From contig CAZNOG010000002.1 in the NCBI GenBank assembly GCA_964574635.1, positions 194,062 through 258,061 of the forward strand: DNA of 64,000 bases, written 5' to 3'. The position numbers and the translations under genes are program-made. Shown here piece by piece: positions 44,668 to 52,702 of this stretch. A model generated the notes under the pieces. The model was not told the origin of the DNA. It made no database searches and worked only from the letters and a program-made list of their open reading frames with translations. This stretch comes from CAZNOG01 sp964574635 (GTDB lineage Bacteria; Bacteroidota; Bacteroidia; Flavobacteriales_D; Cryomorphaceae). How positions within the stretch are numbered: the stretch's first letter is position 1; every line of letters starts with the position of its first letter.

Positions 44668-46908
44668 TCACTTCGACTTATCCCCTTCGGGCGTGTCTTC
44701 CACTGTTTCGGTTTGCACCTCTTCCTGTTCGGTCGGGAAATCGTCGTCGTGGTCGTCCTCATCCTTTTTGAAGATACCTCCGAGACCTTTTCCGATACGG
44801 CGCAGCGTGCGAATTCCGCGGGTAAGCGGACCGGTGGTGATGTCTTCGTACCTCTCGGGAACGATGTGTCTGCTGAATTGCTGCGGATAGACCAGTATCC
44901 GGCTGTTTCCGGCGAAGTGCTTCTCCAACTTGGCAGGCAGGTTTTCCAATACCGACATGTATGAGGCGTCGCCTTTTCTCGCCGACACGAGCACGAACAA
45001 ATCCTCTTTTCGAATGTGTCGCGCCAAGATCAAGAAGTCTTCCCAATCGGTAAACACGTTGGTGGTGATGGGCGAAGAGACCTTGTTCGCCTTCATGATT
45101 TTGTCGAATGCGGCAAGGGTGGACTCGTTGGCGTAAACCTGAATCGGAATGCTGAGCTCCTGTGCCAGCTTGCCCACTTTCAACACCCAGTGCCTGAAAC
45201 CGTTTTCGTATTCCGACAAGGGCGGCGCCGCGACGAATATTCTCTTGTGCGTCACCAGCGGCTTCTCCAAGTGGCATACGAAGGCGGTTTTGTCGGTGTT
45301 GCCCAGGATGCCTTCGAGTTTTTCACCCAGCAGTTTGTCGAAAATCCCCGTGCGTCGCGGCCAGCCCAACACGATGATATCGGCCATGACCTCCTTGGAA
45401 ATGCGGGCAATCCCCCCCGCCGCGTTGTGGTCGATGGTGGTGATGATGTTCACGTCGGTTTCCGAACCCGACGCCTCTTTCACGAAATCTTCGAGTTTGT
45501 TCCGCGCTTTCCGGATGTTGACCTCCGCCTCGCTGTTGTTGGAAACCACCGACAGAATGGAAATGGGGTGGGTGGATTTTTTGTCTTTGATGAAGATGGC
45601 AAACTCGAGCAGTTTGGCGATGTTGTCGACATTGGCGATGGGCAGGAGGATGTGTTCCCCTTGAGAGGTGCCCGCGGTTTTGGTTTCCGTTCCCGCCTCT
45701 TCTTCGGCGTCGACCACCAGTACTTTGGCGGCTTTCTCCGTGGTGATGGTCGCCACGATGCAGGTCACCAGAATGAGGATAATCGTACCGTTGAGGATGT
45801 TTTCGTCGAGGATACCGTTCTCATACCCCACCAAGATGATGGCGAGGGTCGCCGCGGCGTGCGCTCCGCTGAGTCCGAAAATAATCTGCCGCTGCGCCAC
45901 GGAATACCGGAAAGTCACCCGGGTGAAAAACGCGGCGATCCACTTGCCCGCCAGCGCCACCACCGTGAGGGTTCCCGCCACCAGCCACGCTTCGTAGCCG
46001 CTGAAAACAACGCGTACGTCGACCAGCATACCCACGGAAATCAAGAAGAAGGGAATAAACAGGGAGTTCCCTATGAACTCGATGCGGTTCATCAGCGCCG
46101 AGGAGTGCGGGATGAGCTTGTTGAGTGCCAATCCCGCCATAAACGCCCCGATGATGGGCTCCACGCCGGCCACCTCCGCGAGGAATGCCGCGAAAAACAC
46201 CACGGCCAAAACGAAGATGTAATGGGAGTGCTTTTCGCTTTCCAACTTGCTGAAAAACCACTTGGCAACGCGGGGAATCAAGAGGAACATGATGGCGGAG
46301 AAAATGGCCAGGGAAATGCCCAGTCTCAGCCAGAATTCCTGGTTCAAATTTCCTTCGTGGTTGCCGATGATGACCGCCAGAATGATCAGAACGGCCGTGT
46401 CGGTGAGGATGGTTCCCCCCACGGTGATCGCCACGGCTTGGTTTTTCGACACCCCCAATTTGCTCACGATGGGATACGCCACGAGGGTATGCGTGGCGAA
46501 CATGCTCGCGGTCAAAAACGACGCGTTGAAATCGTATCCGAGCAGGTAAAAGCACACGGGAAAACCCAGTGCCAGTGGGAAAATGAAGGTGAAAAACCCG
46601 AATACCAAGCTTTTGTTGCGGTTGGAGAAGAACTCGTTCAAATCCAGTTCCAGCCCCGCGATGAACATGATGTACAGCAAACCGATGGTGGAGAACAATT
46701 CCACCGCCGAATCGTCGGCCAAAATATTGAGGCCGTGGGGACCGATGATCACCCCCGAAATAATCAAACCGATGATGCCCGGGATGTTCAGCCTTTTCAA
46801 CAGGATGGGCGAAAGGAGAATGATCAACAGGATCAACGAAAATATCAATACGGGATTCGAGAGGGGCAGTTCAAATTCGTGGAGGAAATTTTCGAGGAAT
46901 TCAGTCAT
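44668..46908 (-). CDS. CPA2 family cation:proton antiporter with C-terminal Usp-like domain
   Basis: A 746-residue inner-membrane exchanger (Na+/H+ or K+/H+, KefB/NapA-like). Twelve or so helices fill residues 15-390, with NIPGIIGLIISGVIIGPHGL, GLELDLNEF and VEPIIGAFMAGLALNKLIPH. The cytoplasmic half (about 410-690) has universal-stress-protein character (LLPIANVDNIAKLLEFAIFI, DIIVLGWPRRTG) rather than a TrkA-N domain, followed by a very acidic tail. Usp fusions are thought to tune transport by nucleotide binding; that role is inferred here. It is transcribed alone, with no exact -7 box found. Confidence 0.87.
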   Translation of the reverse strand: MTEFLENFLHEFELPLSNPVLIFSLILLIILLSPILLKRLNIPGIIGLIISGVIIGPHGLNILADDSAVELFSTIGLLYIMFIAGLELDLNEFFSNRNKSLVFGFFTFIFPLALGFPVCFYLLGYDFNASFLTASMFATHTLVAYPIVSKLGVSKNQAVAITVGGTILTDTAVLIILAVIIGNHEGNLNQEFWLRLGISLAIFSAIMFLLIPRVAKWFFSKLESEKHSHYIFVLAVVFFAAFLAEVAGVEPIIGAFMAGLALNKLIPHSSALMNRIEFIGNSLFIPFFLISVGMLVDVRVVFSGYEAWLVAGTLTVVALAGKWIAAFFTRVTFRYSVAQRQIIFGLSGAHAAATLAIILVGYENGILDENILNGTIILILVTCIVATITTEKAAKVLVVDAEEEAGTETKTAGTSQGEHILLPIANVDNIAKLLEFAIFIKDKKSTHPISILSVVSNNSEAEVNIRKARNKLEDFVKEASGSETDVNIITTIDHNAAGGIARISKEVMADIIVLGWPRRTGIFDKLLGEKLEGILGNTDKTAFVCHLEKPLVTHKRIFVAAPPLSEYENGFRHWVLKVGKLAQELSIPIQVYANESTLAAFDKIMKANKVSSPITTNVFTDWEDFLILARHIRKEDLFVLVSARKGDASYMSVLENLPAKLEKHFAGNSRILVYPQQFSRHIVPERYEDITTGPLTRGIRTLRRIGKGLGGIFKKDEDDHDDDFPTEQEEVQTETVEDTPEGDKSK

Positions 46909-47298
46909 TTTTTACCGATTAGTTCACGTATTAATTCTCATTAATATACCTATTCCGTCACCGAGATCGGCCTTCTCACAGTCCCGAACAAACCGGTTCG
47001 GCAAATGCGAATCACCGAAATTACAAAAAATATCCCATCGGGAAAATCGGGAATTCGAACTCTACCAATCCCCTGAGATTAACCCCATTGTCCAACCCGA
47101 AAAAAACCGGACTTCCCGAAATCACCCGAGATTAACCCCGGCCCAACTCGCGAGGGGCCATGGTTTTTTCCGACAATACATTCCCACAAAAAAAGTGTTT
47201 TCACCTGATTTTTACACACAATTTAAATCCAAAAGAATAAACCAAAGTACGCTCCGCCAAGCCGGTTCGAAGTGCAACTTGTGCCTTGGGGTCGGCCC
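46909..47298. other. Non-coding gap between the antiporter and amylase genes
   Basis: A/T-richer than its surroundings, with no supported gene. It contains two direct repeats of GAGATTAACCCC (around 47077 and 47127) in a similar C-rich context, and T-rich stretches that may include the antiporter promoter. Confidence 0.4.
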
Positions 47299-50133
47299 TC
47301 AGGGTGTGAATGCGATTTTCACCGTGCCGTGGCCCCGGTCGGTGACGAGTTGAGCGAGGTAGATGCCGGCCGGTACGGTGCGCCCGGCGTCGTCTTTCCC
47401 CGACCATCGCACCTCGTGCTCTCCGGTGGGCAGTCGGGCATCCACCAAAGTGGCGACCAAGCCGCCCCGCACGTCGTGAATCCGAAGGGTGGCTCGGGAA
47501 GATTCTTCGAGGCGAAAAGCGATGCGCGTTTCGTCGTCGAAAGGATTGGGCCACGCCCCACGCAGTTCACCACCGTCAAATCGGCGCTCTTCGAGTCCGA
47601 CCGAAATATCGGGGGTTTCCAGTTCCACCGTCGTGAACACCCGGTACTCGCCGGGTTGAAAGGTCAGGGCGCTTTCCAAGTCGCTCACTTCCATGGAGGT
47701 GCCGGCGAAGTAATCGTACCACGTACCGGTTTGCGTAAATCCCGGAACCATGGTGATCGGGTCGACTTCAAAATTGGCCACGATCACCACATCCATAGAC
47801 TCGTGCTGGATGATGAGGCGCTTGCCCATTCCACCTGCATCCCAAGTGTAGGTATCCGAACGAAACGCTTCGTGGGTCGTCTTCAGATGGTTCAAAGCCG
47901 CAGTCACCTTGTACAGCCGCTTCCGTGCAGGTACGTCGAGGTAATCCCAGCGAATGGGTTTGGGCGACAGACGGCAATTGTCGTTCACCGATCCGTCTTC
48001 GCAGGTATTGATGGAATACTCGTAGCCCAGCTCGCCGAATTGCCACATCATTTTGGGACCACGCAGCGGAATCAAAAAGGCGGATATGGCCTCCTGCCGC
48101 GCCAGGGCAGTTTCCAAATCCTGGACGTTGTACTCGCCGGAAGAATTGCCGTAGGCCAAGTTCCTGAACATCAGCCGCTCTTCATCGTGGCTTTCGGCGT
48201 AGGTGACCAAAGCGGGAGTGCCCCACCCTCTTTGCTGGTAATCGCCCCAGGAAAGGTCGGTACCGTCGCCGTATCCCATCGACGTTTGATTGTACGCGTA
48301 GTTCATGATTCCCCACAACATGAAGCCCGCTTCGGCGAGGACTTCCTCCTCGTCGTTGTTGCCCAAGTGCTCGAGAATGAGGTACAAGTCGGGATCGTAC
48401 GTGTAAATCTCATCGCGGATGCGGAGCAAGTTGTCTACCCGGGATTGGTCGTATTGATTCCACGCCCCCACGTCGTTGGTGTGGTTTTGGGTAAAGCCCT
48501 TGCTCAGGTCGAACCGGAAACCGTCGATGTGGTATTCTTCCGCCCAGTACCGGATGTTCCTGTCGACGAAGGCTTGCGTGGCCGGTGATTCGTGGTTGTA
48601 GTCGTACCCCACGTTGAACGGGTGCTTGGCCACGACGTTGAACCAGGGATTATCCGACGTCACCGGCCCGGCGGCGCCATTTTCGGAGTACATTCTCACC
48701 TGGGGGTTTTGCCCGAAGGAATGGTTGTACACCACGTCGAGGATAACGGCGATACCGCGCTGGTGGCACGCGTCGACGAAGGCTTTGAGATCGTCTTTGG
48801 GTCCGTAGTACTTGTCGGGTGCGAAGAAAAACATGGGGTTGTACCCCCAGGAGATGTTTCCTTCGAATTCGGCGATGGGCATGAGTTCGATGGCGTTTAC
48901 GCCAAGGCGTTCCAAATACGTGAGCGTGTCGGTGAGGGAAGCAAAGGAATGGTCTTCCAGAAAGTCGCGGAGCAGCAGTTCATAGACCACCAAGTTATCG
49001 GCCGGCGGGCGTTGGAAATCTTCGTCTTGCCACTGGTATTCCACCTGTCCCGTTTCCAAAACGCCTACGATCTCGTGCGTGTATTCCGCAGGGTATGGCT
49101 TCAAGCCCGGATAGGTATCGGCGGAGATGTAAGGGTCGTTCCACGGGTCGAGCACTTTGTCGACGTAAATGTCGGCCACGCGGAGGTCTTCCTGATCGAT
49201 GGAATACTGAAAGCCGTATTCGATTCCCGGTTCCAAGCCCTCTATTTCCAGCCAAAATCGATCGCCTTCCGGGGTTTTCTTCATGAAGTACTCCGGGGAA
49301 AATTCCCATTCGTTGAAATCGCCGAGCACGTAAACGAACTCTTTGTACGGGGCGAAGAGCTGCAAAATCACCGTTTGGTCGTCCACGTAGTTGATGCCGT
49401 CGATCACGCCGGCGGGAGGACTCGCCACTTCGGGCTCTCCCTGGATGATGACGTAGGTGGAGTCTACGATGGTTTCCCCTTCTGCGGTGGCTTCCATCCA
49501 CAACCAGTGCTTGCCCGGTGGCAAGGAGGTAAAATCGACGGAATGGTGGAGGGAGTCGACCTCCTCTGCGGAGGACAACAACTCGGCCCCCAAGTACATG
49601 GCGATATCGGCCGATTCGTTGGCCAACACGATAAAGTCGAAGGCCGACGGGGCTTCGGTCAGGGTTTGGGGCGTGAAGGGAGATCGGATTTCCGCGGCGA
49701 AGACCCCTTCGGGGTAGACGGGGGTGAAAATGTCGCCGCCGGATTCGGTGCGCCCCACCAGTGAGCCGTTGGCGTTGCGAAATACGAAGGCCAGTTGCTC
49801 CACCACTTCTCCCGGTGGCACTCCGTAATAATCGGTGATGTTGTAGGAGATGGTGAAGGTGTTGGGCGCCACAAAATCCATGAGCACGTTGCCGTCGGCT
49901 TGTCCCCAGTTGCCTTGCACGTGCTGCCACCCCGATTGTCCTTGGAGGATCACCCCGGTGTGGGCGAAGACGGGAACCACTCCCGTGAGTTCTCCGTTGC
50001 CGCGATCGGCGTAATAGGTGATGGTGACGTCGTCGGTTTGGGTTGGAAAGGGCGGTTGGACGGTGACGATTTGCGCCAATGCGGATACGGAAAGGCACAG
50101 GGCCGGAAGAAATGTAAGCAGCGTACGAATCAT
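47299..50133 (-). CDS. Secreted GH13 alpha-amylase-family enzyme with T9SS-type C-terminal domain
   Basis: Hydrolyses or rearranges alpha-glucans outside the cell, 944 residues. Order: signal peptide (LLTFLPALCLSVSALAQ), two N-terminal beta modules, and a CBM48-like module (YVLGDFNEWEFSPEYFMKK). The GH13 barrel has the four regions DVVYNH, GFRFDLSKGF (nucleophile Asp542), LILEHLG (acid/base Glu588) and ESHDEERL (Asp650). Then come a C-terminal beta domain and a FlgD/Por-type sorting domain (RATLRIHDVRGGLVATLVDA, GKDDAGRTVPAGIYLAQLV). The frame runs upstream into the repeat element, but the ATG at 50133 gives the signal peptide. It is probably surface-exposed, feeding the SusCD pair. Confidence 0.92.
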   Translation of the reverse strand: MIRTLLTFLPALCLSVSALAQIVTVQPPFPTQTDDVTITYYADRGNGELTGVVPVFAHTGVILQGQSGWQHVQGNWGQADGNVLMDFVAPNTFTISYNITDYYGVPPGEVVEQLAFVFRNANGSLVGRTESGGDIFTPVYPEGVFAAEIRSPFTPQTLTEAPSAFDFIVLANESADIAMYLGAELLSSAEEVDSLHHSVDFTSLPPGKHWLWMEATAEGETIVDSTYVIIQGEPEVASPPAGVIDGINYVDDQTVILQLFAPYKEFVYVLGDFNEWEFSPEYFMKKTPEGDRFWLEIEGLEPGIEYGFQYSIDQEDLRVADIYVDKVLDPWNDPYISADTYPGLKPYPAEYTHEIVGVLETGQVEYQWQDEDFQRPPADNLVVYELLLRDFLEDHSFASLTDTLTYLERLGVNAIELMPIAEFEGNISWGYNPMFFFAPDKYYGPKDDLKAFVDACHQRGIAVILDVVYNHSFGQNPQVRMYSENGAAGPVTSDNPWFNVVAKHPFNVGYDYNHESPATQAFVDRNIRYWAEEYHIDGFRFDLSKGFTQNHTNDVGAWNQYDQSRVDNLLRIRDEIYTYDPDLYLILEHLGNNDEEEVLAEAGFMLWGIMNYAYNQTSMGYGDGTDLSWGDYQQRGWGTPALVTYAESHDEERLMFRNLAYGNSSGEYNVQDLETALARQEAISAFLIPLRGPKMMWQFGELGYEYSINTCEDGSVNDNCRLSPKPIRWDYLDVPARKRLYKVTAALNHLKTTHEAFRSDTYTWDAGGMGKRLIIQHESMDVVIVANFEVDPITMVPGFTQTGTWYDYFAGTSMEVSDLESALTFQPGEYRVFTTVELETPDISVGLEERRFDGGELRGAWPNPFDDETRIAFRLEESSRATLRIHDVRGGLVATLVDARLPTGEHEVRWSGKDDAGRTVPAGIYLAQLVTDRGHGTVKIAFTP

Positions 50134-50135
50134 GA

Positions 50136-50151
50136 AAGGTGGGTTTTTGTG
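50136..50151 (+). repeat. G/T-rich motif copy upstream of the amylase
   Basis: GGTGGGTTTTTGTGGGC lies just upstream of the amylase start on the opposite strand. Confidence 0.45.
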
Positions 50152-50229
50152 GGCATTACTCCGTGTTAAAAGTACACTTTCCATTGGAAATCGCACTTGG
50201 TACCGGGAAAATCGCATATGGAAAAGCGT

Positions 50230-50440
50230 GGAGAAATATAGGCCGGCAAAGTGCGAAGTGCCTTCCATGAGGGCGAAGGCCGGCATCCTTTCTTTTCGGC
50301 CCGGACTGGGGGGCGGAGGCGGGCGGTAGCGACCTTGGAAGCTCACCGCTCGCCCCGCCACCCTCCGGGGGGAAAAGAAAGATAAAGGCCGCAGACCGGC
50401 CCCGGCGAAAGCAATGGGGAAAATCCGAGAGGAAAAAGTG
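50230..50440 (-). repeat. Dispersed structured intergenic element, copy D
   Basis: A G/C-rich long hairpin. The outer arms pair CTTTCTTTTC (50289-50298) with GAAAAGAAAG (50372-50381), extended by GGCCGG-type ends. The loop holds the nested stem-loop GCGGT-AGC..GCT-ACCGC (50323-50349) with the conserved core AGCTTCCAAGGTCGCT. It therefore joins the block seen in copies A and B with the hairpin flanks seen in C and E. The remainder to 50599 holds no gene that I can support. Confidence 0.65.
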
Positions 50441-50599
50441 ATTTGAACAAGGTAGGCAGATGCGGAAAAGGACGAACCGGGGACATGGCCAAGAGATCAT
50501 CTACAGCCCATTTCACGCGCAGGACAGGGATGTGGGGGAAGGAAAAATGCGGGGACGAAAACCTTGGCCCGCGGTATTACATCCTTCGATTTAAAGGGT

Positions 50600-50607
50600 T
50601 AACTTTG
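50600..50607 (+). promoter_or_regulatory. -7 promoter box TAACTTTG of the conserved unknown gene
   Basis: Exact TAnnTTTG 41 nt before the TTG start at 50649. Confidence 0.65.
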
Positions 50608-50648
50608 CACTGAAAATTAGGGAAGAAACCAACAGAAAGCACAGGGAT

Positions 50649-52229
50649 TTGGAACGCGTCATACTCACCTCCAAACAAAAAGCGCTGAGGGTCAACCTCG
50701 ACCCCCACATTTACGGAACTTTCGCGGAAATCGGTGCGGGACAGGAAGTTGTCCGCCACTTTTTTCGTGCGGGAGGCGCATCGGGAACCATCGCCAAGGC
50801 GATGTCGGCCTACGACAAGGACTTCAGCGACGCCATTTACGGGCGCGAAGAAAACAACCGATACGTCTGCGAACCGCGGCTCCGCAAGATGCTGGAGCAC
50901 GAGTACGGGCTGATCGAGGAGCGGCTGAGCCGGGAAAAGCACCCGTCGAAGCGGTTTTTCGCGTATTCGAATACAGTGGCCACGATCGACTTCAACAAGC
51001 GGTTCAAAGGCCACGGCTGGATGGGCATCAAATTCCAAACCAGCCCGGAAAAGGACCCGAACGAGGTGATTATTCACGTGAAGCTCCACGAAAACGAGGC
51101 ATCGCTGCAGCAGGAAACTTGCGGTGTGCTCGGGGTGAACATGATTTACGGCGCGTATTTCTACTACCAAAACCCCCGGGAATTCCTGAAATCCCTGTAC
51201 GACAACCTGACGCGGGACCAGATCGAGATCGACATGATCTCCATGACCGGTCCCGATTTCGAAGACCTCGACAACCGATTGCTGAGTCTGCAGCTGGTGA
51301 AAAACGGATTTACCGACGCGGTGATTTTCAGCCCCGACGGGAAAAACCTGCAGCCCTCCGACCTGCTGTACAAAAAGAACATCCTCACCATTCGCGGAAG
51401 CTTCCGACCGGTGACGAAGGTGAACATCGACATGATCATCAACGGGTACAACGCGTTCGTGAAAGAAAACCGCGTGGATCCCGACAACTTGCAAGTGCTT
51501 TTCGAAATCACGCTGAGCAACCTGAAATCTGAAGGCGACATCGACGAGCAGGACTTTTTGGACCGGGCCGACATCCTCTGCTCTTTGGGGCAGACGGTGC
51601 TGATATCCAACTACCAAGAGTACTACAACCTCATCCGCTACTTCTCGACCATGACGAAGATGCGCATGGGTCTGATCATGGGCATGAACAACCTGGAAGC
51701 CCTGTTTGAAGAACAGTACTACCGCCACTTGGACGGAGGAATTTTGGAAGCCTTCGGAATCCTGTTTACCCGCGACCTCAAGGTGTACCTCTACCCTTCT
51801 TTGGGCGAGAACGGCGAGATAGAAAAAAGCACGGCCCTGAAGGTGCACCCGCGCCTGAAACCGCTGTACGACTATTTGGCGAACAACGGCCGCATCGTGG
51901 ACCTCGACGACTTCGATCCGGACGTGCTGTGGATCCAAAGTCGGGAGGCGCTGAAGATGATCCGTGAGGGGCGATCGGGATGGGAAAAAATGGTGCCCAA
52001 CTACGTGGACGTCATGATCAAGGAAAACCGGCTGTTCGGCTACGACCCCGACGGGGATGGGGAAGGCGGGAATTCGGACTCATCCTCACCGGCCGGCGGC
52101 AACGGCGAAACCAAATCGGCCAATCGCGACATCAAAGAGCCCAAAGCGGTGCGCGACGCCCGAAAATCGACATCTTCCAACGAAGCCGAAGAAGTGAAGG
52201 CGGCCAAGGAAGTGGGCAAAAAGCGGTGA
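50649..52229 (+). CDS. Conserved cytoplasmic protein of unknown function, 526 residues
   Basis: It begins with TTG: RVILTSKQKALRVNLDPHIY follows, then GTFAEIGAGQEVVRHFFRAGGASGTIAKAMSAYDKDFSDA. There is no signal peptide or membrane helix, and no ATG exists upstream in frame. Other striking runs are MGIKFQTSPEKDPNEVIIHV, QETCGVLGVNMIYGAYFYY and LLYKKNILTIRGSFRPVTK. From memory, close relatives occur widely in Bacteroidota under unrelated labels (nicotinate-nucleotide adenylyltransferase, TonB-dependent receptor). I see no nucleotidyltransferase HxGH motif and no barrel, so I adopt neither. The last 60 residues are low-complexity and charged. It has its own promoter. Confidence 0.8.
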   Translation: MERVILTSKQKALRVNLDPHIYGTFAEIGAGQEVVRHFFRAGGASGTIAKAMSAYDKDFSDAIYGREENNRYVCEPRLRKMLEHEYGLIEERLSREKHPSKRFFAYSNTVATIDFNKRFKGHGWMGIKFQTSPEKDPNEVIIHVKLHENEASLQQETCGVLGVNMIYGAYFYYQNPREFLKSLYDNLTRDQIEIDMISMTGPDFEDLDNRLLSLQLVKNGFTDAVIFSPDGKNLQPSDLLYKKNILTIRGSFRPVTKVNIDMIINGYNAFVKENRVDPDNLQVLFEITLSNLKSEGDIDEQDFLDRADILCSLGQTVLISNYQEYYNLIRYFSTMTKMRMGLIMGMNNLEALFEEQYYRHLDGGILEAFGILFTRDLKVYLYPSLGENGEIEKSTALKVHPRLKPLYDYLANNGRIVDLDDFDPDVLWIQSREALKMIREGRSGWEKMVPNYVDVMIKENRLFGYDPDGDGEGGNSDSSSPAGGNGETKSANRDIKEPKAVRDARKSTSSNEAEEVKAAKEVGKKR

Positions 52230-52256
52230 TCGGAGGAGCGTGAGCGGCGGGGCGTG

Positions 52257-52345
52257 AGCGGAAGGGCGTGATCGCAGTGAGGTGATCCCAGTGAGGTGAT
52301 CCCAGTGAGGTGATCGCAGTGAGGTGATCGCAGTGAGGTGATCGC
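52257..52345 (+). repeat. 14-bp tandem repeat, about 5.5 units
   Basis: Units GTGATCGCAGTGAG and GTGATCCCAGTGAG alternate with only a G/C change, between the stops of the unknown gene (52229) and the DUF721 gene (52406). It is preceded by a looser GCGTGAGCGG run. There are no spacers, so it is not CRISPR. Confidence 0.85.
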
Positions 52346-52405
52346 GAAGGTCTTGATTTCGAAACCTCTGAATTCCCGAAAGTGGATGCCGCGTGGGGTT
52401 CGGGA

Positions 52406-52702
52406 TTATCCCACGATTTTCAATTCATCGATGACCGTGGCTCCCAGCTTTCGGTTGAGTTTGGCCACGATTTTATCTTTTCCGAAGCTGAGTTCCTGGC
52501 GCAGGGGAGCCGAAGTGATCTCGATGTACAAGGTCCCTTTTTTCAATTCCATCTTGCCGGTGCGGCGCGCCACGGCGGTACCCATGAGTTGCTCCCAATA
52601 GGTGGTGACGGCGGCGGCGTAATACCCCTCTTCGAGGCGGTACGCCTTGAGCAGGCGCTTGATGACGCCGGCCAGGGGTTCTTCATTGTCTCTGCGCTTC
52701 AT
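52406..52702 (-). CDS. DUF721/DciA-like protein downstream of recF
   Basis: A 98-residue protein of the DUF721 family: LAGVIKRLLKAYRLEEGYYA, then YWEQLMGTAVARRTGKMELKKGTLYIEITSAPLRQELSFGKDKIV. The KH-like half matches DciA, the ancestral loader of the replicative helicase DnaB, though DciA function for this short version is inference. Its start lies 20 nt inside the end of recF, so the two are translationally coupled, a conserved pairing in Bacteroidota. Confidence 0.85.
   Translation of the reverse strand: MKRRDNEEPLAGVIKRLLKAYRLEEGYYAAAVTTYWEQLMGTAVARRTGKMELKKGTLYIEITSAPLRQELSFGKDKIVAKLNRKLGATVIDELKIVG

Noticed and set aside
44371..44762. Small frames in the susC-antiporter gap
   Set aside because: They are translations of repeat copy E with low-complexity basic composition.
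44668..46908. Calling the antiporter KefB/KefC with a TrkA-N domain
   Set aside because: The C-terminal half lacks a GxGxxG Rossmann motif and looks Usp-like instead.
45016..46944. A 642-codon open frame antisense to the antiporter
   Set aside because: His/Gln/Gly-rich composition typical of a reverse-strand shadow of a membrane protein; no motifs.
47299..50361. Amylase start upstream at 50361
   Set aside because: The extra 76 codons are translated from repeat copy D; the ATG at 50133 gives a normal signal peptide.
52257..52345. Possible CRISPR array
   Set aside because: Units are 14 bp, contiguous and without spacers; no cas genes are in the window.
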